From: Perkinsus chesapeaki
Taxonomy: Eukaryota > Perkinsozoa > Perkinsida > Perkinsidae
NCBI GenBank assembly: GCA_013115145.1
Contig: JAAPAO010000017.1
Span: forward strand, 1-64,000
Length of the DNA: 64,000 bases
Direction: 5' to 3'
In this document: positions 36,524 to 46,977 of the stretch, in pieces
Layout of the letters: every line of letters begins with the position of its first letter
Numbering within the stretch: position 1 is the first letter of the stretch
Position numbers and translations under genes: made by a program
The notes under the pieces: generated by a model
Told to the model about the DNA's origin: nothing
Seen by the model: only the letters and a program-made list of their open reading frames with translations
Databases searched by the model: none

Positions 36524-39231
36524 TGATAGGCTCTAACATCTGGATGTGGTCTCTCAGCATGACCGTCTCGTGTGGCTCAGAGATTGTAAAAATTGGGGAA
36601 CTTTCCCGTCTCTTCAAGAGGTATTTCTTTGCGTTAATTTAATTAGTATCTACCCGCTACATTATGCCAAGCCTACGTCCAGCATGTCATGTATTTTGCC
36701 CGACGTGGTGAAAGTTTCGCTCGACAGGTGCTCGATGCCGACTCTCCTCCAAAACCGCACAACCTACACCACAAGAATGTCGCAAGGCATAATACCCTTT
36801 CCGGTCATATCCATCCGAAGCATTTCGTACAAAGGCATCAAAAGTGTTGCCTTCGCCATCCTCAGCACTGTTTTGATCGTCTTTCTGTATCGGACCGGCG
36901 ACTGAGGCGAGGCCGTTTTAGGCGTAAAACTGTCATTTTTTACCCGGAACCCAACAGACGTGAAGAAAGTTTGTACTACAAACCCTTTTTGAATGTTGCA
37001 TGACCCGCGAGCCTATGCTTCACCGGGTGACCCCGAGTAGACTAAAGGCGTTATCCTGGCATTGACTCGACAACACCTCCTCGCCCTATCAGATTGGTGT
37101 TCTCGCCGTCAGAGCAAGTGCCAACTCAAAAGCCTACTCATGGTGGGTGTGCAAGCGAGGTTTATTCTGGCCAACCTCTTACACACAGAAGTCATGCTTC
37201 ATGGCCAATCGCTAGGATGCCAACTTGGTATAAAACCGGATCAGCGACATCACAGCCATTGAACTTGGCAACTCAACAACGAAAGAACCACAGGATAAGG
37301 CTAATCCTGGAACTGTGGTCTCCTCCCTATGGTAGCAAACTCGGTGCGGAAGGGAGTTTGTGATGATGATGAGTATGAAATGATTAGTGATAACTGACTG
37401 AGCGTCTTGTCTAGACTGGCTAAGGGACGCCAGAAAGAGAATTGGTGAACCATGTGTAAGGATCCACACTGTCGTTGATTAAAGGGACGGGCTAAGCGCT
37501 CATCCAAGGTGACGAGCAGAACTAGGGACGGTACATACAGATTTTACGTAATCCAAGCCAGATGTGGCAAATGCTCGTTTCGGGACAGTCCTATCAAAGC
37601 ACGCATTGGTAGAGGTTATGATCATGTTTCCTTACTCTGTCATCCTTACAAGTGATCACGCACCAGACGCCGCCCCAGTAAAATTCCTTGCAACCCGCTG
37701 TAGGTTTGGGAGCTTTTGGGCATTCATATCTGCCACACCGGGAAGTGCAAACAACAAAGTCAACTTCATCATCATTGTTCTGAAAGGTTCGGTGGGGGTC
37801 ATTAACCAGCGCTAGAAACTACAAGTTGGAATCCCACTGACACCGATGGTTGGCATCGACACCCTTCTAACTGACGAGTAGCTTTGTCAAAGTGGCACTT
37901 GCCGTCGGGCTTCTCATAACATGAACCTGGTAATGGCTTACGCATTCGTCACCAATCAAATGCTTTACCTTGGTGACCAGAAAACGAGGCTGGTTTGTAC
38001 CTGTCGAGCGAACACAAGATGAACCGGACGTGTGTAGCTCACAAAACGGATGCAAACATAGGAAAAGAGAACAACAATCCGGCACAGATGGCGTTACTTC
38101 GATTGTCCTACATTGATCCATTCGTAAAATCTTGTATCATCAGGTCTCCTTTGGTGCTCAGAATGCTCATGAGGAATATCATACCGATGATAGCGGACAT
38201 GGTCAGTGAGTGTGCAGTTGATGGTGGTTTTGAAGTGATCAACACCGACTTTGATCACGTAAGCTAAAGCAATGCTCCACGCTATCCAAGACGCTCCTCT
38301 ATCGACCGACTGGTCAATACAAGCATGGGAACCTTCCATATCATTACTAGGTGTTTGACCACCCGGGAAGGCGAGACGCTCGGAGTCCACCCTCTGGACT
38401 GTTGGAACTTGAGAACTCGGGGCTGTTGTTCTGAAATGTCACACTTCCACTTAACCAGAATACACTTCTTGTGCGGGATGTGCAGTAGGGCGCATCCGAT
38501 CTCCTTCGTAGCTCCGACTGCTAACGGAAATCGAAAGCTCCCTGGGAAGACGGTGAAGCTTCAAAGCTTTAAGGGTCGATAATGAATATCCGGTGCCGCG
38601 GATAGTATCAATTCCGTATTGAAGCTGCCGGAAATATCAAACCGGCCTAGTTTTTATGACCGAGGTTGTTCTATGTCATCTGTGGGTAGGAATGAAGCAT
38701 GTGCAACCAAGAAAGCTGTTGCTCCTCGCGCCATGTGGGCTGCATCCCGCCTCATGAGCATGTTCAGCAAAGAGTGTAGTTCGCCTGTCAGATCGGAGGG
38801 GTATCGGACGTAGCGAGCATGGTTCATCCTCCTGGCGCCCGTGGAACGGCAATGACCAGAGACTCAACACTGTTGAGTGCTTGTAATTCGCCCATTACCG
38901 CGTACCCGCTCTTGGTTCAAAGCAACAATGCCATCATGCACTCACAACACAACAGACTTAGGAAATGTTTTGAATGATAACAATGTTGTTGCATGACCCG
39001 TGGTGCTATGCACCGTTCAGGAAACCCCGAGTAGACTTAGTCTACCAGTCACGTAATGCATTCTGTCACTCACTTAGCAACACACTCATACCGAATTAGT
39101 TTTATACGTTGGGCGGTAGAGAGCCCATCAAATCACATTCCTATAATGCCTCAGGCACGATGTATAAGCATACCCATTAGGATGTCGAAATTGAGATACA
39201 CGACCGTTTTAACACATCAAAAGCTGGAGGG
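36524..39231. other. 2.7-kb region without convincing gene
   Basis: Short ORFs occur on both strands but none shows a domain, and I could not join them into a gene. Two similar sequence blocks sharing GTTGCATGACCCG and CCCCGAGTAGACT lie at about 36994-37041 and 38989-39031, and an ACGGCAATGACC match precedes each. This suggests old dispersed repeats. A diverged gene with many small introns cannot be excluded. Confidence 0.45.
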
Positions 39232-39966
39232 CTAGGGTAAATATAAGATCACCATGTCTTGAAGCATAGGATCTTGGAACTCCGTCTCCGACTGAACAAC
39301 TGTGAACTCATCTGTGCTTCTCTCAACTGTATCACCAGCGGTCCTGTTGTAGTTACATATACGGTCGTATGATTTTTTCTCGCTATCTGTCATAGGCAGT
39401 GGCTTCCATCTTGAAGGTACCGCGGGCATTTTCTTGGGGGTAGACGGAGCTCGGCCGATGAGTCTTGCATCGTTGTAATACTCTCCATCGAGAAAAGCTT
39501 GCTCGAACCTCTCTTCAGGTTGATTGCTGTTCAGAGCCATTTGAATTTGATGGTGAGTCTTGCAGAAATTGCTTCTTGGGATAGCCATCCTGTCACACCC
39601 ATCTCTCGAGCATCTCTTGCCTCCTCCGTGTTTCTGGCACATTTGCACCTTGCCCCCAGACCTCGCCGGAGCATGGCAACCGGGATGCTGGCAACGGCGG
39701 CCGCCACCATGCTTCTTACAAAAGAGCGTTTTGCCGACCGCGCTTCTGAGACAGTCGTTTTCGATACAGCGATGGCCTCCTCCATGTCTAATACAATAAA
39801 GGAAGCCATCCCTAGCTGAGGCAGTACAGCCTTCCACCATACACCTTTGACCACCACCGTGATTGATGCAGTAGAAAGAAGCCGTTCTTACACGTTTCTG
39901 GCACCCAGCGACCATACAGGTTTTGCCAAGTGAGACGTGACGGTCACAGCCAGTAGTGAAGGACAT
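39232..39966 (-). CDS. Cys/His GGG-repeat zinc protein 1
   Basis: Intronless protein of 244 residues. The N-terminal 135 residues are tandem units of the form RC-x3-GC-x3-A-x7-C-x2-HGGG: KTCMVAGCQKRVRTASFYCI then NHGGG, QRCMVEGCTASARDGFLYCI then RHGGG, HRCIENDCLRSAVGKTLFCK then KHGGG, RRCQHPGCHAPARSGGKVQM then CQKHGGG, and a last KRCSRDGCDRMAIPRSNFC. Cys/His spacing implies zinc binding in each unit. This repeat is common in oomycetes and in WRKY-adjacent regions of some plant proteins, where its function is not settled. The C-terminal half is polar without a domain. The neighbour at 40594 is a paralog. Confidence 0.8.
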   Translation of the reverse strand: MSFTTGCDRHVSLGKTCMVAGCQKRVRTASFYCINHGGGQRCMVEGCTASARDGFLYCIRHGGGHRCIENDCLRSAVGKTLFCKKHGGGRRCQHPGCHAPARSGGKVQMCQKHGGGKRCSRDGCDRMAIPRSNFCKTHHQIQMALNSNQPEERFEQAFLDGEYYNDARLIGRAPSTPKKMPAVPSRWKPLPMTDSEKKSYDRICNYNRTAGDTVERSTDEFTVVQSETEFQDPMLQDMVILYLP

Positions 39967-40593
39967 GTTTGTTGGGTTTATAATTTGTTATTAATAATAA
40001 CCTATAATATTCCCATTTTTCGGTAAGCTTGTTACATGACTCATGTAAGGCTCCGTATTGACAACTCAACTGAGGTTTACCGTCACGCATCTGCATTTCT
40101 CATGAGCGATTTCCTTGAGAGAATCAATTATATACGATGTCATTACTTGTCAACTCAGTCTTTTGAGTGTCTCATAAAGGAGTTACAGTTTGGTTTCCAA
40201 ACTTTTGCCTTGTCTTATTGTACCTCGTTAACTTGCACACCATATGAGTATTATGTCTTGAGTTCTCTCTTGTTGTTACCAATACAGTTGCTTGCAAGTG
40301 CTTACAGCAGCAGACTTGCAACACAAACCATATACGCGAATCACAGCGCGCATCACATCAGCGTCATGATGAAAACAGCAAGACCAAGAGCATGATGGCA
40401 TGCATTGGTGAAGTACAACAGTACTCACTCACGCGAATGACTAAGTCATCGTGATTAGGGGGTTTATTAGATTCCATTATACATGAACCTCGCCAAAGGG
40501 TGAGTGTACATGGGGACGTCCTCCTCTTCCTCTTCTGGCTCGCTCCTGAGACACAATGACGAAATGGCAAACATATCGAACAGTCGCCCATTC

Positions 40594-41500
40594 CTACTCC
40601 TCGTGAACTTCCTGTGGCGTGTCGCATGGCGACGGCACACGGGTGTTCTCACCAATGGTGAACAACAAAGGAGGACCCAGGTCTTCAGCATTCCGAAAAT
40701 CCTTTAGGAAGTAGTTCAGAGGAGCTACGGTGATATCCGTGGCTGTGAAGCTGGGCCTTGTGCTGTCACGAGCAACCAAGTAAGAGTCTCTGCCATCCTT
40801 CTCTGTCCCTCCAGCCTTATTATGCCCTTTTTGAGTAACTCGTTTCTTCTCTGCTGGCGCATCGCCGTCGAGGTATCGATGCTCCGAGCAATAGTCACTG
40901 CGGGCGGCAGCGCTTCTTTCACATGCTGAAAAGGACCAAGATAACACAGGCACTTTGCGAAGGGAGAGATTTGGAGGACAACTTACTCGATAGTGCGCAT
41001 CTTTTCCCACCGCCGTGCTTCATGCACATCTGCGGTTGTCCCGGGCGCGCTGCGGAATCACAGCCCGGGAACTGGCAGCGCCTACCGCCGCCGTGCGCCT
41101 TGCAAAAGTCGGTCGATCCAACAGCGCTCTTCGTGCAGCCCGGTTCTTGGCAACGTCGACCACCACCATGAGCAATGCAGTAGACGCTACCGTGGCGTGC
41201 TGACGTCGAACAGCCCGTTTGCTGTTCGGCAAAAATAGTGTTGAATCAGTTGAGGTAGGTTTGCTTACCTGGCATGTATTCCCTCCTCCATGGGTTATAC
41301 AGTAGCTCGCTCCATTACGTACCTGAAGTAAAGAAGGACTGCCGAATGGGCTGATACAGAGGTTTGAATGTAGCAATTCTGGCACTCACCTGGCGATCAC
41401 ATCCATCGGTTTTGCACACCTTTGGTGCTGCTGCCGCAGTTGGAGCCTTCCTTACACGCTTGAGATCAGTCGAGTCTTGCACGGTGGGCTTAACGACCAT
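40594..41500 (-). CDS. Cys/His GGG-repeat zinc protein 2
   Basis: Paralog of the adjacent gene but interrupted by introns. From ATG 41500 (MVVKPTVQDSTDLKRVRKAP) the repeats read VCKTDGCDRQVSA, VRNGASYCITHGGG, ARHGSVYCIAHGGG, RRCQEPGCTKSAVGSTDFCK then AHGGG, RRCQFPGCDSAARPGQPQMC then MKHGGG, and after an intron ACERSAAARSDYCSEH. The C-terminal tail is polar and ends with DTPQEVHEE. Some introns fall inside a repeat unit. The same repeat order and the same SAVG.TxFC and QMCxKHGGG signatures show that the pair arose by duplication, with intron gain or loss since then. Confidence 0.78.
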
Positions 41501-41699
41501 TTTGATTGAAATTGCACACCAACTGAAATAAATGGTTTCACCGTCTCCGGAATTAATTGACGAACACATCGCTTAATTAGTGTCAACACCAACTCCGTTA
41601 AGACATTGCAACACCACCTACGATGCCTTCCTATCAGGCTTGGTAGTAGCACGAATACATAATTAAAAAGCTGCAAATTTTGAGAAAGGATTCACAAAG

Positions 41700-43088
41700 T
41701 TAGGAAGAGCTGCGACTCCTTCGCATCCGACGGCCCGAAGCCCATTGCCGACGACGCTTGTAGAGTTGGACCTTCAGCGTAGCGCAGAACTCCCTCGGCT
41801 TGCGATGAGCAATCTTGTTGAGAACCCACTGCGGGACCCCATTCGGATCCATGTGTGATATCATCGTTAACTGCGTGCCTGGACATCCCCCAAACCCTCG
41901 TCCAACAAGTGACAGCAATGCTTACCTGTATCAGTTTGCTCCATTAGCTGGCATGATATAAATAGATGAGCTCTCTCGTAACCAGGGGTGCACGGAACGC
42001 TGTAGAACAAGTCTTGCACAGGGAAGGAAGCTCGGATGGCACAAGTACTCCCTTACCAGTCCTTCCGGTGCTCCACTGGTATCGATGAGCCAGCTATAAT
42101 ATGCATCTGTGGGTTGCCGAAGATGTTTTTAACACATACTCGCAGCTCCGCGACTTCGCGGGGTTTGAAACCGAAGGTCTGAAACAAGACACGGTGATCG
42201 AACGCGGGAAAGCCTCTCCGTCTTACCTTTGCAAATCCAGGAAGTTTGTACTGCGTGAGCCACACCTTCGAGTCTATTCTCTCGCACCCTGGCCCTGTGG
42301 CTGGCTCGCCCTCTGGTGGAAACTGGAACTCGCTCCAAGTGTAGTCACCGGCACACTCGACGTCTTCGTGCCAAGTGCCAATCCACTCCTTATCAGAGAG
42401 AGCTTCGAACACTTCGTCTGCCGGAATATCGGGAATTTGGAAAACCAGCTTGACGCACGGCATCGACATGCCAGAGCCATCAGGACACTCTTTCTCCTTG
42501 CGCCAGATCATGAACTCATGAGAGTTTTCGATGGGCTTGCCGAAGACCTCCTGAGTTGATAACTGCCAGGCCTGCTCCTTGAGTATCAGGCATTCATCCG
42601 GTGGCTGCTGCTGCGGTGGAGAGTGTGACAATCGACTTCGTCCAGCTGAGCCAGGCGATACAGATAAGAAGCTGAGACTGCGATTGACTGACGAGAAAAG
42701 TGGACCTTCCAGGGGGTGGCTACTCGAGCGCTGAAGAAAAGATCGGCGTAACCAGCAGGCAGCGATACTATGGCTCCTACCTCAGGAGATGAAACAGCAG
42801 ACACGAAACTGCTCTGTACCGGGACGGCGACACTGCTACACAGTGAGTGGAACTGAAGCACAAATTAAACGACCGAAATGGAGCCATGACCTACCGAACG
42901 GCTGGGGGAATCATCGACGCATGCAGGAGTCTTCAGCTTCACCGAATAACGATTCCCGTCAACAAAGTACTGAAAATAAAGATAAGCTCACATAAGAGGC
43001 ACTACTTCGAAGATACCTTGTTGAAAGTCGCTGCATACCCTCTCGGAAGGACATTGGGGACTGGAGTAGGCCCATTAGGCTCATCCAT
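41700..43088 (-). CDS. START-domain lipid-transfer protein
   Basis: Likely START (StAR-related lipid transfer) protein. ATG 43088 gives MDEPNGPTPVPNVLPRGYAA, then a divergent N-terminus in small exons (YFVDGNRYSVKLKTPACVDD and PAGYADLFFSARVATPWK). The main exon carries the START core: IWRKEKECPDGSGMSMPCVK, PADEVFEALSDKEWIGTWHE, TQYKLPGFAKVRRRGFPAFD, AELRVCVKNIFG and IPVEHRKDW. After two introns the closing part is ERAHLFISCQLMEQTDTGTQ then LTMISHMDPNGVPQWVLNKI, the typical last strand and C-terminal helix of START, ending in a very basic tail. Ligand cannot be predicted. N-terminal joins are tentative. Confidence 0.75.
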
Positions 43089-44292
43089 CACCTCACCACC
43101 ACCACGCCCCCGATGTCGATGACGGAGACGCCATACCATAATACCCAAACTAGGATATTAATTGACAAACCCAATTACAAATCAAGGCTTGATGAGAAAG
43201 TGCCACGAAGAGAAACGAAGGTACTACCGACAACAGAACAAGGAGATATCGAATACAGAAGGAAGACGGATCGTGCATTAGCAAAGTAAAGTTCGAGGGG
43301 GATAGACAAAAACAACAGCCTTCCCGCTGTAACCGTAAACATACAGCCAGGTGTAGCAATAGGCCTGGTGAGGCGGCGTCGGACAGCAGAGCAAAACCGA
43401 ACCCCTGGGCAAATGAACGAGCGATACGACCAATACTGTACAGTCAAGGTCCTAGACAAGCTCCCTGAATGGGAAAATGGCCGTCATTGACCAGACCAAT
43501 CATACAGTAAAACCTGAAATACTCGGCAGAAGAGGACTTATAAACCAGATACAACAGAAAGTACAGCGTTGGCCAGCCAAGGTCATTTACGACCTACGGA
43601 AGAGCAACAACACGACTAGAATCTCTGTACAGCGCCATCACAGAGCGGATCCTTTAAGGCCTTGAGACTATCCTCCAACGGCCAAGCGGAGCTCGAGCTC
43701 ACTCTTGCGCCGCCGGCGGAAGCCCAAGTTATCCACAGTGTTCGCTACAACAAACGCTGCTCTGACAGACGCTTAGACCAGTAGTCAGGTGCTCGGGCCA
43801 CAAGTGTTGAAAAAGTCAAGCAGGTATCATCAAGCCAAGTGGTTGATCATACTGCCGACTGTAGTAATCATATAAGAATAAGAATTGGGGATATAACAAT
43901 AATAATATAAGTTGCCGAGCGTGGGCATCTCATCTATCAATCCCAAGTGGGTGCATAAACCACACATGAGACACATATAACAATCGTCTGTGATGAAAGT
44001 ATTAACATAGTGCGATGAAAATCCAATCGCGGCGTACAGCAAACGGTAATAATGATTCCACCCTCCTCAGCGAGCATGACACGAGCCAACGCCGCCGGCA
44101 GGAGGGCAGGAGATCGGAAAATAAGGAAAACTAGATTAGTTAAAACCGCATAAGCGAGGAGGAAAAAGAAGCAGTAGGTAAGGAACACATGCCAGAAACT
44201 AATCTTCATAACGCTCCTCTTCACTGTAGCCTTGGTGGTAGTAAGTCGGCATCTGATCGTACAACAATGTCCTCCGATACTCAGTATAATTA
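43089..44292. other. Intergenic region
   Basis: 1.2 kb between two minus-strand genes. A hydrophobic minus-strand frame at 43937-44317 probably reflects AT-rich 3' UTR sequence; no family is seen. No RNA gene or repeat was recognised. Confidence 0.4.
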
Positions 44293-45293
44293 TCAACATC
44301 TTACCATTGATCCACAAGACGCCGACCTTCTGAAGCCCACGTTACTTGGAGTCGCCCCACCTTGCTGTTGCTGATACTGCTGCTGATAGTAGTACGTGGG
44401 GGTGGCGGCATAGCAAGGGGACTCAGGCTGAACACACACCAATGAGGAGAGCCGAGCGGGCAGCTGCCGGTTTGCCTACCTCCCACTGAGGATGCTGGAC
44501 CACATAATAGGCACCAGATGCGTTGGCAACATAATAAGGGGAGTAACACACCGGACTGCAGTACACAGGAGAAGGTGGATAGTAGCCAGGATAAGTCTGA
44601 GGAAGAAACGAGTCACCAACTGGCGCATAGGGGGCAACGTACCACAGCCATGGTGGGCAGGGATCCCGTGGAGGCACGCTTAGGCAAACCACATGGGACT
44701 TGCTGAGGGCTGACACCACTGCGCGAGAACGAGCAATAACGAGGACTTGTCGCCGGTGAGCACGAGGAAAGGCTCTGAGGCAAGACACAAATTCCGGACC
44801 CAAACCGAAAACGGTTGCTACATCTTCCGACTCCCCAGCACAGGTAAGTTCGGCAGCACTCTTCTCGGCTTCTCTCTTCCGCATCCTTATCAATTTTTGT
44901 TCAGCCTTCGCCTCAGCACGCCGTTTGGCAATCAAACTGGGATCGTTGTGTTCCTTAAGACTGTGGGCGAATCTGCCATAAACACTGAGCAATCACACCA
45001 CCGCTCCTCAGCTACCTGCAAGAGTTCTCCAAGCGGCATTTTCCACGCTTGAAGTGATCACATAAAGGCTTCTTCTTAGGTTGCTCCTGAGAGATAACAA
45101 CAACGATATGGTCATTGCTTGCACATGAGGTCCTCACTACCTCGCTCTGACAAGCTCCACCAGCGACGGTAGCTTCCTCTTTCGGCAAGTGCTGCTCGAC
45201 ATCTTCACCCGCCACCACAGAAGCAGGAGCCTTCCCTTCAGTCAAAGCTTCTCCTTTAGAGGTGATCGATCTGACTAATTGAGTTGATGACAT
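44293..45293 (-). CDS. CCCH zinc-finger protein 1
   Basis: Putative RNA-binding protein with one CCCH finger. ATG 45293 begins MSSTQLVRSITSKGEALTEG; the finger is CDHFKRGKCRLENSC joined over a 43-nt intron to RFAH (C-x7-C-x5-C-x3-H). It continues SLKEHNDPSLIAKRRAEAKA, a basic/acidic helix. Downstream is a Pro/Tyr-rich segment (APVGDSFLPQTYPGYYPPSP, CYSPYYVANASGAYYVVQHP) and, after an intron, a Gln/Tyr-rich end (TYYYQQQYQQQQGGATPSNV). The low-complexity tail is typical of RNA-granule proteins (inference). It is paralogous to CCCH protein 2. Confidence 0.75.
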
Positions 45294-45876
45294 AATGTAG
45301 CCGATTGAAATATCAAACTGACCAAGCAAAGGAGTACGTCCTAGCAGCCCAGAGACCAGAGAACGAAATCAAGCATACTTTTAGAAATTACAAGAACTTA
45401 TCGTCCATCAGCGTATGCGCTGAGAGCCACAGACTGCGAGGGTAGTATCAGTACAACTCTGCAAGAAAAAGTAGTATAAATGTAATGATAGAGTGTCCGC
45501 CAACGAGCACCTTTGGAAATAACGAATGAGTTACAGTCCCTATGGGGGATACCTTTAGACATATTCTATAAATGAAACTTTTCAGTTTCACTGACATGGT
45601 TTGAGAAACGAGTCTTTAACACTCATGGAAGATAAGATTGATAGCGAACAGGCACTAGACATGCCATGGTAATATAATCATACGCTCAATAGGTCTATGC
45701 GTAAATGGTATTAATCCTCATAGAAGGCGGGCTCCGCAGCTCTCAGTTGCTCAAGAGTGTAACCTTCAAGAGACGACTGAAGAGATAACATCTGGATGGC
45801 CATTGATGGTTAGTGTTACCTGGTACAGAGACCACCAAGTGTTCCTCCTAGGGGCAGCACATATAGGAAAAGGACT

Positions 45877-46722
45877 CTAAAGTGGAATAAATAAAGCACT
45901 GCCAGATCCTGACGATGAGCTTACTATCACAGAAGTTGAAACGCAACTCCAGGACCTCGGCCTCTCACAGGAGCTCACGCTACGAGGCGTGTCGCTTAGG
46001 TCTGTACGGCTGCAAGAGGGGGAGGAGCGGGCACTTTGGGAATCTTCGGGGTGACCAATGGTTGGCGACGATACAAAAGTCTTCAGAGATGCCGGGAGCG
46101 TAGTACTATCCTAAACAGCAATATAATACTACTCATTGCGACCACTGCACGACGGAGGAAATGTACTTTGTAACGGACGGGCGAGCGAGATTGAGCGGCG
46201 GCGGGCGGCGGCGATCAAATTACGAGAAGGCGCACACATCACCTACTTGAGCGGACTGCCATGGACTGAGTAATTTCGGGCTCAAGCCAGAAGACTCAGA
46301 TCCACCATCACCGGAAGGAACGTCCGCATCGGCAGCGTCAGCGGATTTGGCATCGGAAAGGGCTACTTCCGCCTCGGCTTTGGCGCGACGTTCGTCAACT
46401 ATCTCCGGATGATAGTACTCCTTTAGAGTATGTGCAAACCGACAAGCCAAACCCATTCGACACCGGTCGTTCTTGAAGTACTCGCATATCGGTCTGCAGG
46501 GAACAGAGGCATCCGTCTTGCTGGGGGACGGTGGATTATCACGATCCTGAAGCGAAGACTAAAGAGGGCACATACGACACAAAAACTGTCCCATTTCAAG
46601 AACGCATCCAAACCATTTCAAAGTCCAATGTTTTAGCGCAGATCCACCTTTAGAGGTCAAGACCGCAGACGCCGCTCAACCTTAGATTAGGGCTTACATT
46701 CCTCCAGCGCCTCCTTGGCCAT
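45877..46722 (-). CDS. CCCH zinc-finger protein 2, paralog of 1
   Basis: ATG 46722 gives MAKEALEE, then an intron of about 145 nt or more, then SPSKTDASVPCRPICEYFKN. The finger CEYFKNDRCRMGLACRFAH fits C-x7-C-x5-C-x3-H. It is followed by TLKEYYHPEIVDERRAKAEA, aligned with SLKEHNDPSLIAKRRAEAKA of its neighbour. After LSPWQSAQ an intron of about 125 nt leads to a Ser-rich tail (TFVSSPTIGHPEDSQSARSS), and the frame closes at 45877. Exon joins outside the finger are inferred. No other domain. Confidence 0.65.
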
Positions 46723-46977
46723 GGCCCACGTTGGTGCTTTAAATTCTTTAAGCTCATTTTACAGGTTCGATAACATAATCAAGTAACGTGTGTGAATTAA
46801 GAAAGTGTTTACGTGCCCAGGCGAGCGCCAATTAATTACTCGAGAAACGACATCTCCGCGGTTCGAACCCACGCCCTCACCAGGGAAACTGCGAAGGTTC
46901 GATTAAAACTCCGATGCTTGTGTCGTTGGATCAGGAGAGGCTAACTTAGTATTATTATCAGCGATTTTATCGTTATA

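Noticed and set aside
36524-39231. Possible retroelement or transposase remnants
   Set aside because: No reverse-transcriptase, integrase or transposase motif could be read in any frame.
40036-40395. Plus-strand ORF of 119 codons between the zinc-repeat genes
   Set aside because: ATG start but no recognisable features; located in the short spacer between two minus-strand genes, so probably chance.
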